This document shows positions 47,736 through 58,116 of a DNA stretch of 64,000 nucleotides, in pieces (the stretch's first letter is position 1; each line of letters starts with the position of its first letter). The notes under the pieces are model-generated. The model was not told the DNA's origin, did no database searches, and was given only the letters and a program-made list of their open reading frames with translations. The position numbers and the translations under genes were made by a program. Source of the DNA: Erythroxylum novogranatense (taxonomy: Eukaryota; Streptophyta; Magnoliopsida; Malpighiales; Erythroxylaceae). The stretch lies in assembly GCA_029891385.1 (NCBI GenBank), contig CM057228.1, positions 52,601,783 through 52,665,782 on the forward strand, written 5' to 3'.

Positions 47736-48738
47736 CCTGGTTCGTCTTCTCCGATTGATTTTTCTACCATTTCTCTCTCTAAAACCAGTAACGATTCACT
47801 CCTAACTACCCTAATCACAATATAAATGCATCAAACAACATTAAATAACAACATTAAAACCATAAACTTACCGATCGAGCCACAAATCCTCAATTTCTCC
47901 GAAAATCTTCTCCAAGCCCTAACATCACGATTCTCTCCCAAAACATCTCAAATCTCCATTTTCCTTAAGATTCAAGCTTTGCTTTGCAAGAGGAGAAGAA
48001 GCACGCAGGAATCGAACACCAATAATCACACAAGGAGGAAGGAGAAGAACCGATCGAAGGAGAAGAGAATCGCATGCCCTAGGTGAAGGAAAAGTGTTTT
48101 CTCTTCCAACCAAATTCAAACCTAAGGCATTATATACCTCATATCATAAGTCTATACACTTGCCACAAATTTATATACCTCATATCATAAGTCTATACAC
48201 TTGCCACAAATCCTTTGTTCAATTACTCACTAAAATCTTTCTCTTTCCAAATTAATTTCCAATCCAATTCGTCTCCAAATTTTAACGGTTTGACACATTA
48301 ATTTCTAGAATCATGTAACTAATTTTCCATAGCCATTTGACCGTCATTTCAGTCCTATACAATCATTCAGTTCGCCACTCGAAAAAATTTCAGTTCGGAC
48401 TCTTTCTCCCGATTTCCAGAAAAATTCCTAAGGGTCACTATCAATTGACGGTCACTCTAAAACATTTCCAATTCAACTATACAAGCCCAATTATTTCCAA
48501 AATTTCCAATAAATCATAATCAAATCTAATTATCTCTAATTTCACAATTCATATCAGTATCACAATTAAAAGCCGGGAAAATATCATGAATGCATGTACC
48601 TACATGTGCATGTGCTAAAAGAATCAATCCTCTACAATTAGAGGCCAAATGAATGATTACATTTCAAATATGCAATGTAACAACCTAGCCTGTCCCAATT
48701 TACCAATTTACCCTTCCCATCGGGGACGGGATGTTACA

Positions 48739-48743
48739 GATAA
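48739..48743. repeat. Target-site duplication of element E, right copy (GATAA)
   Basis: Matches 35275-35279. Confidence 0.95.
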
Positions 48744-48836
48744 TCATCATTAATCGCCATAACTTCAGCCTCCACAGTATCATCTTGTAGAATCGGACAA
48801 GCATCAGTAAAATGACCCTCATGGACACCTCGAGAT
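48739..48836 (-). pseudogene. Gag fragment of element J between elements E and G
   Basis: Minus-strand reading GHFTDACPILQDDTVEAE and VMAINDD, continuing the Tat/Athila Gag of 34364-35274 on the other side of element E (includes the GATAA duplication). It has the CP-type region normally just before the NPYSNTYNPGW-like motif, so the order agrees with a single interrupted gag. Cut on its right by element G. Confidence 0.75.
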
Positions 48837-49395
48837 TGTAACATCCCGTTACCGGTGTGACGGGTATATCAGTAATTTGGATCGGGTTAAAATTAAGTAC
48901 AGGCTAATGTTTGATTGCACATGCATTATAGCTTTTATAGTTATTGTTAAATGATTTATTATTGCATAAGCATATGTGTGTACGTACATGTATGAAAATT
49001 TCCCGATTGATTTGTGAAAATTGGAAACTGAGTGATAAGTGTATAAATTGGGTTTTTGAATAAAGAATTGGAGTGAATTTGAATTGAGAGGATTTGGAAA
49101 TTGAAATTGGATTATAGGATTAGATATTTCCTAATTTTGTGAATTTATAGGAATTTTTCTGAAATTTTTAAAGTGTTGGATCCGGACCGGAAAATTGGCT
49201 TAGTAACTGATTAATTTGATTCCGGGTCCGAGATTGATTGACAATTGATATAAACAATTGGAGTTGAGATTTTAGGGTTTATTATGGATGGTTATTGCGA
49301 TTTTATGAAGAAATTAGAATAAGAATTGGATTGACAGACCCTAAGATTTGGACTTGTGGCAATTAAATTTGCCAAAACAAGCCTTATTTCCATTG

Positions 49396-49403
49396 TATTT
49401 AAA
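49396..49403 (+). promoter_or_regulatory. Putative TATA box of LTR G
   Basis: TATTTAAA in CCATTGTATTTAAACCCTAA, about 0.56 kb from the LTR start and about 2.4 kb before its end. Confidence 0.45.
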
Positions 49404-49804
49404 CCCTAACCTCTAAACTGTTGCTTTCCACGATGCTTATGGCTTTTGAAAAAAGAAAATTCTCCTTCCTTCATCGTGGATGTCGATGAGCTTAGGTGGG
49501 TTGATCTTTGAAGATTTGAGACTTAAATCAAGTAAGTTCTACTTGTTTATGTTTTAAATAGTTTGATTTGAACATTGAATGAGGTTATAATTGTTTGAGA
49601 ATTTGAAAGTTTCGGATGATAGGGTTTTTAAGAAAAATGTTGAGTTTGATTTGGGATTTTGATGAATAATGAGTTTTAGATGGATTTGAGGTTAGAAATG
49701 AATTAAGTGTAGTGTATATAATTGTTTGGGAGTGATCTGAAGTGAATTGAATGGATTTATATCAGAAGATCAGGTGAATTTCTAGGTTTCGGACGAAGTT
49801 TCTG

Positions 49805-49990
49805 GGTTCGTACGTCGCGACGTGTGATGAACACGCCGCAGCGAGCCCCCTTTACTTGCAGACGTCATGACGAAGCGGGTCAGGCGCCTCGACGAAAGGT
49901 GATTGGTCCGCACGTCATGATTTAAATGAAAGATACGTCACTGACGAGCAATGATTTCACGCCGCGACGAAGGATGGGACGTCGCGGCGA
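49805..49990. repeat. CpG-palindrome island in LTR G
   Basis: TACGTCGCGACGTG, CACGCCGCAGCGAG, CACGCCGCGACGAAG and ACGTCGCGGCGAAG, about 0.4 kb after the TATA-like site, the same relative position as in the E LTRs. Confidence 0.85.
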
Positions 49991-51296
49991 AGGAGACTGA
50001 TTTCCGAGAAGTAGATTATTGAGGTTTTTGAATTGGAGAATTTTGGGATTCAATTTGGATTAGTTATGGATCAAAATGGCATTTGAGAGAATAGGAATTT
50101 CAATTTAGAAGAAATGAAATTAAGTGATTATAAGATGATTGTTACAAGTAATGAATTTAAGGCTGATTTCAAATGAATGGGTTCCTAAATGATTAATTGG
50201 AATTTGGACACTAAGAATATTGAATTGATAAGGATGGGAATTCGGAATGTAATTAGATGATTATCGGAGCTGAGTGGTAAATGAATAGTGATTGTGATTT
50301 TAATTGGAATGTGACTATAGAGTATGGAATTGAATTATGGTATTGAGAACTGTTATGAATTAGAGTGAGAGTGATCAGATTGAGAAATTCAGGAATAGGA
50401 TTGAGAATGTCATAACATATATAGTATTTATTGCATTTGATAAACATGCTTGATTGATTATTGAAATGGGTATAATTAGTGATGTGCGATTATTTGATTG
50501 TTATAGAGGCACTGATGGAGCAATTCCATCGATATCTTTGGGACTTCGGTGTGTCAGAGTTCGGAAGTGCAGGTGAGTAACCTAGTTGGTTTCTCAGCCT
50601 TATGTGTTTAATTATATGTACTTATGCCATGTGGAGTTAAGGATGGATACAAGTGTGACTGCTTTTGATTGATTTCGGATCATGGGTGTTCAAAATATTG
50701 GATTGTGATATTGAAGTGCAAAGATGAGTAAATGTGTATGAGTGCATGAATGAATTGAATAGTAAATGCATCAGTGAAAAATGAATTGAATTGCCTATGA
50801 CTGAAATGCCGGACCAAAGGTCCAAAGAAATGAAAAGTGATATCGAATTGGAAAGTGACATATGCATTCATGCAAAAATTAAACGATCAGATAAAGATAG
50901 TTGTTGACCTGAGACGCCACTGAACCGAGCTTTGAGCTCGAGGGGACTAGTGCATACCCAGAGGGCTCTCCTATCCCTAATGTGAGTGGGCAGTAGTGTA
51001 GAGGGCTCTCCTACTTGCCAAAAAAATGCGAATACTATTACTGAACTGAGAGGAGTTAGTGCATACCCTGAGGGCTCTCCTACTCCCTAGACGCGTCTGA
51101 TTTCTGATAAGTGATAGGCGCTCAGTCACAACAACGAAAAGAAAATGAAAGTGTCACATGCGCATTGCATATGTATATGACTGACTGAAAAATGTGAATT
51201 AACTGTAAATGACTGAAAATTGTGAATAAGGAAATTGCATGTGACATTACTGTAAATGCTACTGTGTGTTATGTGTATATGATTGTGAATGCATGA

Positions 51297-51349
51297 GTTG
51301 GGTGAACCATCGATGATGGTTTCTCACTGAGTTCGCAAACTCACCCAAC
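51297..51349 (+). promoter_or_regulatory. Conserved three-way-junction block, LTR G
   Basis: GTTGGGTGA...TCACCCAAC outer stem, AACCATC-GAT-GATGGTT hairpin, GAGTTCGCAAACTC hairpin, all perfectly paired. Confidence 0.75.
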
Positions 51350-51807
51350 ATTGCATCTATTTTTCAAGAAATGAAGAGTACCCCGTTTGACACACGGGAG
51401 TATGTCTGTCGCTAGCAAGACAGAGTTTTGGTCGGAATCGAAGGTCGTTCACGTCTGCATTAGTGTCTTGATTTGTTTGATGGGTCCCATTGATTATGTG
51501 TAAATGTATTGTATAGTGTATTTGTAAATGTTCGAAATAGAAGTGAGCCAGTTTGGGAATCTGTTTTATTGATAAATGTAAATGAGTGCCCTTTTGAATA
51601 ATATTGTTCTACTGAAAATGATTTCGAATTGAAGTGGGCACAAATTGTTTACCGTTTTTCGTACACTCAACTTCTTGTGAAAGAAAAGATAAATGTTATA
51701 ACTAGTTTTAAAAGGTAGTAGGATCATTAGTATGCCACCTCATGGGTTCGGGCTCGGATATCACTGTTGATGTCGGGTTCGGGTCTTGACGGGAGTGGGG
51801 TGCTACA

Positions 51808-52919
51808 TTTGTGGTATCAGAGCCCAGAAGTACAATCTTACATGGGTGTTCTGAAAAATGTGTCGAATTGCATACATTTAAGTCATGTCTCGGCTGACAG
51901 TGACGACGGATCCCCAGTATAGCATATGAGTCTCACCCATGAGCCTGTACTAGTGATTTAAGTGGTTAGAAATAGTGAAGAAAAGATGATATGTAGAATG
52001 TGATAAATGTAAGTTGTGGAAATCAAGGAATAAGAACAGGTATATGGTACGATATGATTAATTGGAAATTTAGTGTATTGAATGCGATGGGCGATTATGA
52101 AATCGACATTAGAGTTATGATTGAAGTCTATGACTTATAGTCGAGAATGTGTTAATGAGAAAGCATGAATGAATGAACGTTTGTGATATGGATTTGAGTG
52201 TAATTGTGTAAAACGAAATAATGAAAAGATCGAAATGTGAGAAAATGATATTGGTAGATGAAAAGTTGAGCAGTTGTTAAGATTCAATGGATTTGCCTAT
52301 GCGAATGCACACCGATAATGGGAATACACCATGGATAAGAATGATATCGAATTGATTGGTGAGTTAGTGGATAACCGCCAATCATAATTTTATAGTTAAA
52401 GTTTATGTGAGTTAAAGCAAGAAATGAAAGTGCTTATAGTGATCTATTGAAATGAATTGAGATTGTAAATGGATATGAATGGAGTCATAGATTGGACGAT
52501 GTAAGTGACTAATTGGTGAATTATTTTACATCTGCTCTCGATGTCAATGAAATGATTTTGATGGTATGTACCTCAATGAATGATTTAAAAGGATGTTCTG
52601 ATTTATATGAATTGTGGCATAATTGATCTTTATGGGATATCATGAGTATAGTTAAATTGATTTCTTAAGGCATGGTGAATGTCTGATAAGAAATGTGATG
52701 ACTGTTGATGATTAGAAATTTCATTAGTGGTATTGATGAAAATAGATATAAATCTTCTTACACATAAGAGTTTCCCCTGAATTGGGTTAAGTCGATCAGA
52801 TGATTTAATTGGATGAATTATTGATTAAAGGGGTAAATCTGAGATAAAGCTAAAATGAATAAAAGGTCATTATTGGGAGTCCTAATCTTAAAGGAGACTC
52901 AAGTGAAAGAGATAGAATT
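51808..52919 (+). mobile_element. Interior of element G (non-coding)
   Basis: PBS TGGTATCAGAGCC at 51812-51824 (exact initiator tRNA-Met match, TTTG spacer), then sequence collinear with element E's PBS-side interior. No gene recognised on either strand. Confidence 0.8.
51812..51824 (+). other. Primer-binding site of element G
   Basis: TGGTATCAGAGCC, exact match to the initiator tRNA-Met complement. Confidence 0.95.
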
Positions 52920-53091
52920 AGAGTATGGAATTGAATTATGGTATTGAGAACTGTTATGAATTAGAGTGAGAGTGATCAGATTGAGAAATTCAGGAATAGG
53001 ATTTAGAATGTCATAACATGTATAGTATTTATTGCATTTGCTAAACATGCTTGATTGATTATTGAAATGGGTATAATTAGTGATGTGCGAT
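52920..53091 (+). repeat. 172-bp fragment of LTR G (remnant of its 3' LTR)
   Basis: Collinear with 50319-50490 with about three substitutions. It joins the interior abruptly, which implies a deletion from within the interior into the middle of the 3' LTR. The rest was displaced by element H. Confidence 0.88.
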
Positions 53092-54183
53092 TGATCGCGG
53101 CTTATCATTCAATCCGAAGATTTTGATCCTTGGAAACCGGTCAAATAAAATTTATACCAAGGATTGCAATACAGGATGCAACCTCGGGTCGACTCTCAAG
53201 AAACCAATGCACCAATTGATCCTAGACTAGCCTAATGTTTGAATTATGCATGCAATGAAAGCAATAAAAGAAAGGGTTTTGATTGATTAATCTAAAATTA
53301 AACTAAACCAAAGCAAAGATAAATATTTTGGGATTTTGAAAAGATAAGGCAATTGAAATTAAATGGGATGAAAACAATTAATAAAAACTCTCACGAAAAT
53401 GTGGCTCGGGTCATCATCGCTCAAAATAATTGTCGGGGTTTGAAATCCACTAAGTTTCTAAACACAACCTTAATAACTCGTTAAGTCCAAGAATTAATTA
53501 ATCAACTCGATTAATTAAAACTTGTTAAAACCTTAGTGTATGCGATGAATGATTAATGCAATAAATCAACCAAATAATAACACAACCAACTTAATCAAAC
53601 ACAACTAGGCGATTAAATTAATTAATGCAATCATCCAACCGATATACATGAACTCCATGTAATTAAGCACAAGATTCAACAATAATCAATCCATAACATA
53701 AATCAAGTTTTACATCCGATTAAACTATAACCGGATTCAATCCATCATACTGATGCGATCTCCAACTCGGAGGTTTTACAAAATATGACGAAATCTAAAA
53801 CAATGGTTGATTACCCCTTGAAGCTCATGGAACTCCGACCGTTGCTACATCTTACGGAGAAGGAAACCTTAGCCACGCATGATCTCGGGTGACTCCATCA
53901 TCGCTGGACAATCACCTCGACCATGACTCGAACGGCGAACGGTGAGAATAAATGCGATTTAACTATGGAGGAGGTGCAGTTGGTGATGGTGGACGTCGTC
54001 TGGAAGTGGCGGCGAATCTGCAAAATAAAGAAAACAAAACTATCAGAAGAGAACGGAGAAGACGAAGAAGGAGAGCTACCTCGGGAATGCGGCTCTCTGT
54101 TTTTGCCCTAAATGGTTAGTTTTATAGGAATTTATGCGGCCGGGTCGTAGCAGTGGATTAATTGCCATTTACAGGCCGGGTTA

Positions 54184-54325
54184 CCCAACATTCGCTGCGG
54201 CGAATGGCTGTAGTTCGCTGCGGCGAATGGATTTGGTCACTCGTCGCAGCGAATTAATTGTATTTAATTTATTCGCTGCGGCGAATTGAGGTTCTGGTTC
54301 GCCCCAGCGAATCTCGCGGCATGTT
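54184..54325. repeat. TTCGCTGCGGCGAA cluster in LTR H
   Basis: ATTCGCTGCGGCGAATGG, GTTCGCTGCGGCGAATGG and ATTCGCTGCGGCGAATTG are near-perfect palindromes; CGTCGCAGCGAA and TTCGCCCCAGCGAA are variants. Confidence 0.9.
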
Positions 54326-54553
54326 TACTTCTTGAATGTTGACTCCTTTGGTCCTACAAAATACAACCCATTTGCAGTATCAATTGTCCCAATAAAAATT
54401 ATGCAGAATTAATGACAAATGACAACAAAATACTGACAATGTGCAATTTATCAAAACTCAATGTGCGGGACCAAAATAAGCATAAAAATCATAGATCAGG
54501 CGTCAACAAATGCATAATCACTAAAGAAAACAGGCCTAATTTGTAGTATAAAT

Positions 54554-54558
54554 ATGGT
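54554..54558. repeat. Target-site duplication of solo LTR D, left copy (ATGGT)
   Basis: ATGGT before TGTTAGAACTC, repeated at 58090-58094. Confidence 0.93.
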
Positions 54559-54989
54559 TGTTAGAACTCGATCCCGAGACCGGATCCCAACTCCAACTAT
54601 TTATACCTTAACATTAACGCTCATGCTCTTGCTTACATTCCACACCTATTGGACCCGTTTCCAGAGCCCAAAATTTCGGAGCCCTAAAGCTTGCGCTCCC
54701 TACTTTGCAGCGTTTGATGCTGTGGTTCCATAAGGGTGATGAGCGTACACTACCTAATCACCAAAATCACATTTATACTTGTTCATATCAATGTAGCTTA
54801 AGGCCTCACGTTCACACAGAGGCAAGAATCACCTTAATCGGAGTCATATAACTCAAGATACACTCCAAAAATCTAAGAGAGTTCATACCCGAAACATGCC
54901 CTCTTAACTGACCTTTCACTTGTTTTAGGACAAACTTTCTCAATTTAACTCCAATTGATACCGAATTTTATGGAGTGAAAGATATGTGT

Positions 54990-55215
54990 CTTATAAATCC
55001 AATGGTTTAAGCCTCACCTCATTTGGAGGTCGTATGAGAGAATTATGCCCGAAACATTGGACCATGCTCACTTCTGAAATCGAATTGAAACTCTTTTGGC
55101 GCGATTTACTATAACTTTTAATCTATAGCTCCAAATGCTTTCGTTCTTTCACCATACGAAATTAGACATCTAGATCTACAACTCTCATGAAGCCTACAAA
55201 GGCTGATTCTATCTC
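54990..55215 (-). repeat. ~180-bp-type units in solo LTR D, distal set
   Basis: Minus-strand reading includes TTCATGAGAGTTGTAGATCT and, further on, GGAGCTATAGATTAAAAGTT, the same word order as in LTRs A, B and F. A related unit is at 55978-56125, beyond the pyrimidine array. Confidence 0.65.
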
Positions 55216-55246
55216 CTACATTCTTTAGCATCCTATTTTTCCCATC

Positions 55247-55972
55247 ATCTGATTTCTATCATCTGGTTTTCTATCGTCTGATTTCTATCTTCTGCTTTTC
55301 TATCTTCTGCTTTTCTATCTTGATTTCTATCTTCGCTTTCTATCTTCGATTTCTATCTTACCTTTTCTATCTTCTGCTTTCTATCTTCTGCTTTTCTATC
55401 TTCTGATTTCTATCTTCGCTTTTCTATCTTACGCTTTCTATCTTCCGATTTCTATCTTCGCTTTCTATCTTCGCTTTTCTACCTTCCGATTTCTATCTTA
55501 CGCTTTTCTATCTTCTAATTTCTATCTTACGCTTTTCTATATTACGCTTTCTATCTTACGCTTTTCTATCTTCGCTTTTCTATCTTTGATTTCCTTCCTT
55601 TGATTTCTATCTTGATTTCCTTCCTTTGATTTCTATCTTCCGATTTCCTTCCTTCGCTTTTCTATCTTTCGATTTCTATCTTCGCTTTCCTTCCTTCGAT
55701 TTCTATCTTCCGATTTCCTTCCTTCGCTTTTCTATCTTCGATTTCTATCTTCGCTTTTCTATCTTTGATTTCTATCTTACCTTTTCTACCTTCTGATTTC
55801 TATCTTACGCTTTTCTATCTTCCGATTTCTATCTTCCGCTTTCCTTCCTTCGCTTTTCTATCTTGATTTCCTTCCTTCTGATTTCTATCTTCTGATTTCT
55901 ATCTTCTGCTTTCCTTCCTTCTGATTTCTATCTTCTGATTTCCTTCCTTCTGCTTTTCTATCTTCTGATTTC
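55247..55972. repeat. Pyrimidine-rich TTTCTATCTTC microrepeat array in solo LTR D
   Basis: About 50 imperfect units of 13-16 bp of the type TGATTTCTATCTTC, GCTTTTCTATCTTA and CGATTTCCTTCC. The plus strand is almost purely C/T with interspersed GA and CG, so in transcription sense it is purine-rich (GAAGATAGAAA). A unit of the ~180-bp family lies on each side. Confidence 0.9.
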
Positions 55973-57767
55973 CTTGTAAGGCTCATATCTTTTAACTCCG
56001 AACTCCAAATTTAGCAAACGATATACCCTTGGAAAGCTCTAACCTTCTACTACAATATTCATGAAGGCTCATTTATCTAATTCAAGTCCTACGAAGGTCA
56101 AAATCTGAGGCGAAGTTCTGTCAAATTTTGGGAAAATTTGACAGCTCTTCCCTTGAAAGTACATCTATCCAATTTTTCAATCCTAATACTTCCACCTGCG
56201 TAAGACTCATCATTCAACCTCATATAACATGATTAAACCCTAAGGTATCTTCAAACAACATTCGAAGCAACAGCCACACTCTTAATCATCTATCATATCC
56301 AAACTATAATAATGATGCAATTGGCTTAAACATGCATGGATTTCTCAAAATACATTTGAACTTAGCGTTCTTGCATTTCATTTACGTTCAAAGTGAGTAG
56401 CTTACAATGCTTTAGTGGGCATTTCAAGCCCTTTTTACAACATAGTTCGAAATACACTTCCAAAATACTACACTTTTCTTAAAATGCATCTAAAGCATTG
56501 TTTACAACAATTTTCTTGAAATACATCAAAAACATAATTCTTGGAGTATGCCTTGAGCTCATTCTTCATGATCCCGATCTTTACCTGGAGATGGGACGGA
56601 AAGGTGGGGGTGAGCTTTCGCTCCGTGGGTGACACATTTATATTTAGACTAATAAGCTACATTGCTTCATTAATCATACTTTTAGCAACTTGCATAGAAA
56701 TCATGCAATCATGCAATTCATGAAATTTATCAATCTCAAAACATAATGTTCATGCTTCATATCATTCTCATTCTTGCAAAATATACGCTAACATGTAAAC
56801 ACATAGCTGATGGTTCGAAAAGTCCACGGGTTATGATGAGCTACACAAGTGTAGTCATATCTTCGAGGAGTCCTAAAAGGAACATCCTATGCCACAATCG
56901 GGTGGCCAGGCGAAGGCTATCTTGGTCGACGCACGTGACTCTGCTGGTGGACTTAACTAACCCATATAACACTTAATTTCATGCATAAAAGCTGGACTTG
57001 TCTTGTCCGCTGACTAATTTTCTGAAAATGGATATTCAAGCATCCATAAAGATGATCATGCTTAAAGCACATTTCATGCTTAGCTCACATTTCATGATCT
57101 CATTCATGCTCATCCAATTTATGGCAATTTCAAGCAATGTCATGCACTAATCAATTTCTCACCTAATGGCAATCATCCATCAATTTATACACAATTAAAA
57201 GTCAATCAATGCTCATTCTAAATTAGTTGGAAAAACATTAATTTTCCTTAGTTAAGATAATATTTAAGCATTACTAACATAAAGATAAAAGTGAAACCCA
57301 CCTTATATCCTTGCTTAAGCTTGCCTAAGGAAGTTCCCCTTCTTGTTCTCCTCTTCTTTCTTGTCCTCCTTCATTCATGGCAAGGAAAGAACCTCACATC
57401 ATTTAGGGTTTCTAAAATTGAAAACCTAATGAACCTTAATCATGAAATCAACCCTAGAATCACTAAACTCATCTTCTTTCTAAGCTTTCTAAACCATAAA
57501 ATCAAGCCAAACTCAAACTACATTTCATAACTTACCTTGAATCTTTACTCAACCCAAGGGTTTCTTGTATCAAAATAAAGCTTAGACTCTCCTCTTCACT
57601 TTTCTTCTTGCTCTTTCTTCAAAACTCACTCACTTTCATGAAAATGCCAAAACCCTAGCAAGCTCCTTTCTTCTTCTCCTTTCTTTCCTCTTCACGTAAA
57701 CTTCTCCCTCTTCTCCTTTAAATTTCGTAAATCTCACTTCTTCCTACACTAACTCACTTAAACTCCT

Positions 57768-57778
57768 CCTTTTATACT
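57768..57778 (-). promoter_or_regulatory. Putative TATA box of solo LTR D
   Basis: Minus-strand GTATAAAAGGA, 0.3 kb from the LTR start. Confidence 0.55.
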
Positions 57779-58089
57779 TCTTCTCTAATCCACTTAAGCC
57801 CAAAAGGCCCAAGCCTTCATTTAATTCCTTCTTCTTTCATTTTTCCTACATCCTCCTTACTTCCTCTTTATCCTACAACTTACTTAGGCCCAATTATCTT
57901 TAAGCCCATTTTATCTTTCTTTTCTTTCCTACCTCATTAAAACCCAACTAATTCATTTAATTCCATTAACTCATTACCTAACATCTTTAATGCCAACTCA
58001 TATTACTCAATGTCAAGTTAATTAATGTTAACATAATTTACTTAATTACTTTAATCATGCTTAATTACATAAAAATTTTGGGGCTAACA

Positions 58090-58101
58090 ATGGTCCAATC
58101 A
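58090..58101 (-). repeat. ATGGT duplication (right copy) and terminal 7 bases of LTR H
   Basis: ATGGT (58090-58094) then CCAATCA, so LTR H starts TGATTGGACCAT on the minus strand, next to the polypurine tract. Confidence 0.85.
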
Positions 58102-58116
58102 AATTCCCCCACACTT
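58102..58116 (-). other. Polypurine tract of element H
   Basis: Minus-strand AAGTGTGGGGGAATT, almost identical to that of element J. Confidence 0.88.

Larger units (their letters stand above)
35280..48738 (-). mobile_element. Element E: non-coding large-LTR retrotransposon inside J gag
   Basis: Bounded by GATAA duplications. LTRs 35280-38193 and 45784-48738 (TGTAGCACCCC...GGGATGTTACA on the plus strand). PBS for initiator tRNA-Met next to the right LTR and polypurine tract next to the left LTR give minus orientation. The interior (about 3.6 kb without nested solo LTR F) has no gag or pol similarity that I can see. Its post-PBS sequence is collinear with element G, so both belong to one non-coding family. 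Termini, PBS and the sequence before the polypurine tract are chromovirus-like. Confidence 0.92.
45784..48738 (-). repeat. LTR E-right (5' LTR of element E), 2955 bp
   Basis: Partner of 35280-38193. Folding block at about 46200-46252, CpG-palindrome island at 47520-47735, TATA-like TTATATA at about 48130-48136 on the minus-strand promoter side. A local duplication of about 50 bases (TATATACCTCATATCATAAG at 48131 and 48172) is not seen in the left LTR. Confidence 0.92.
48837..51807 (+). repeat. LTR G (5' LTR), 2971 bp
   Basis: TATA-like TATTTAAA (about 49396-49403), CpG-palindrome island (49805-49990), CTCTCCTATCCC and CTCTCCTACTCCC blocks (50960-51090), folding block (51297-51349), end GGGGTGCTACA. 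It matches the E LTRs in reverse orientation throughout. Confidence 0.92.
48837..53091 (+). mobile_element. Element G: truncated non-coding large-LTR retrotransposon
   Basis: 5' LTR 48837-51807, PBS, about 1.1 kb non-coding interior (51808-52919), then a 172-bp piece of LTR (52920-53091) where element H begins. Same family as E by termini (TGTAACATCCCG...GGAGTGGGGTGCTACA), PBS context and interior. Plus orientation. The polypurine tract and most of the 3' LTR are missing. Confidence 0.88.
53092..54558 (-). repeat. LTR H (3' LTR of Tat-like element H), main segment
   Basis: Plus-strand start TGATCGCGGCTTATC with CTCGGGTCGACTCTC (53184-53198), the reverse of a Tat-type LTR end. Contains a CpG-palindrome cluster (54184-54325). 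Interrupted by solo LTR D; the last seven bases are at 58095-58101, giving a net length of about 1474 bp. Different family from LTRs I and J but the same general type. Confidence 0.75.
54559..58089 (-). mobile_element. Solo LTR D (related to LTR C) inside LTR H
   Basis: 3531 bp, TGTTAGAACTCGATC...TTTTGGGGCTAACA, flanked by ATGGT. No PBS, polypurine tract or interior. Minus-strand order: TATA-like GTATAAAAGGA (about 57768-57778), leader, block with GCCTTCGCCTGGCC (56897-56910), stem-loop with CACCCCCACC and CCAGGTAAAG (56583-56632), ~180-bp units (56125-54990), and in their midst a long pyrimidine microrepeat (55247-55972). Right end and module order match LTR C. Confidence 0.9.

Noticed and set aside
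51297..51349. The three-way-junction block as a tRNA gene
   Set aside because: Too short (53 nt), no anticodon arm or A/B boxes; only a superficial cloverleaf likeness.
55247..55972. Pyrimidine array as a CRISPR or satellite locus
   Set aside because: Units are imperfect microrepeats without spacers, confined to one LTR.
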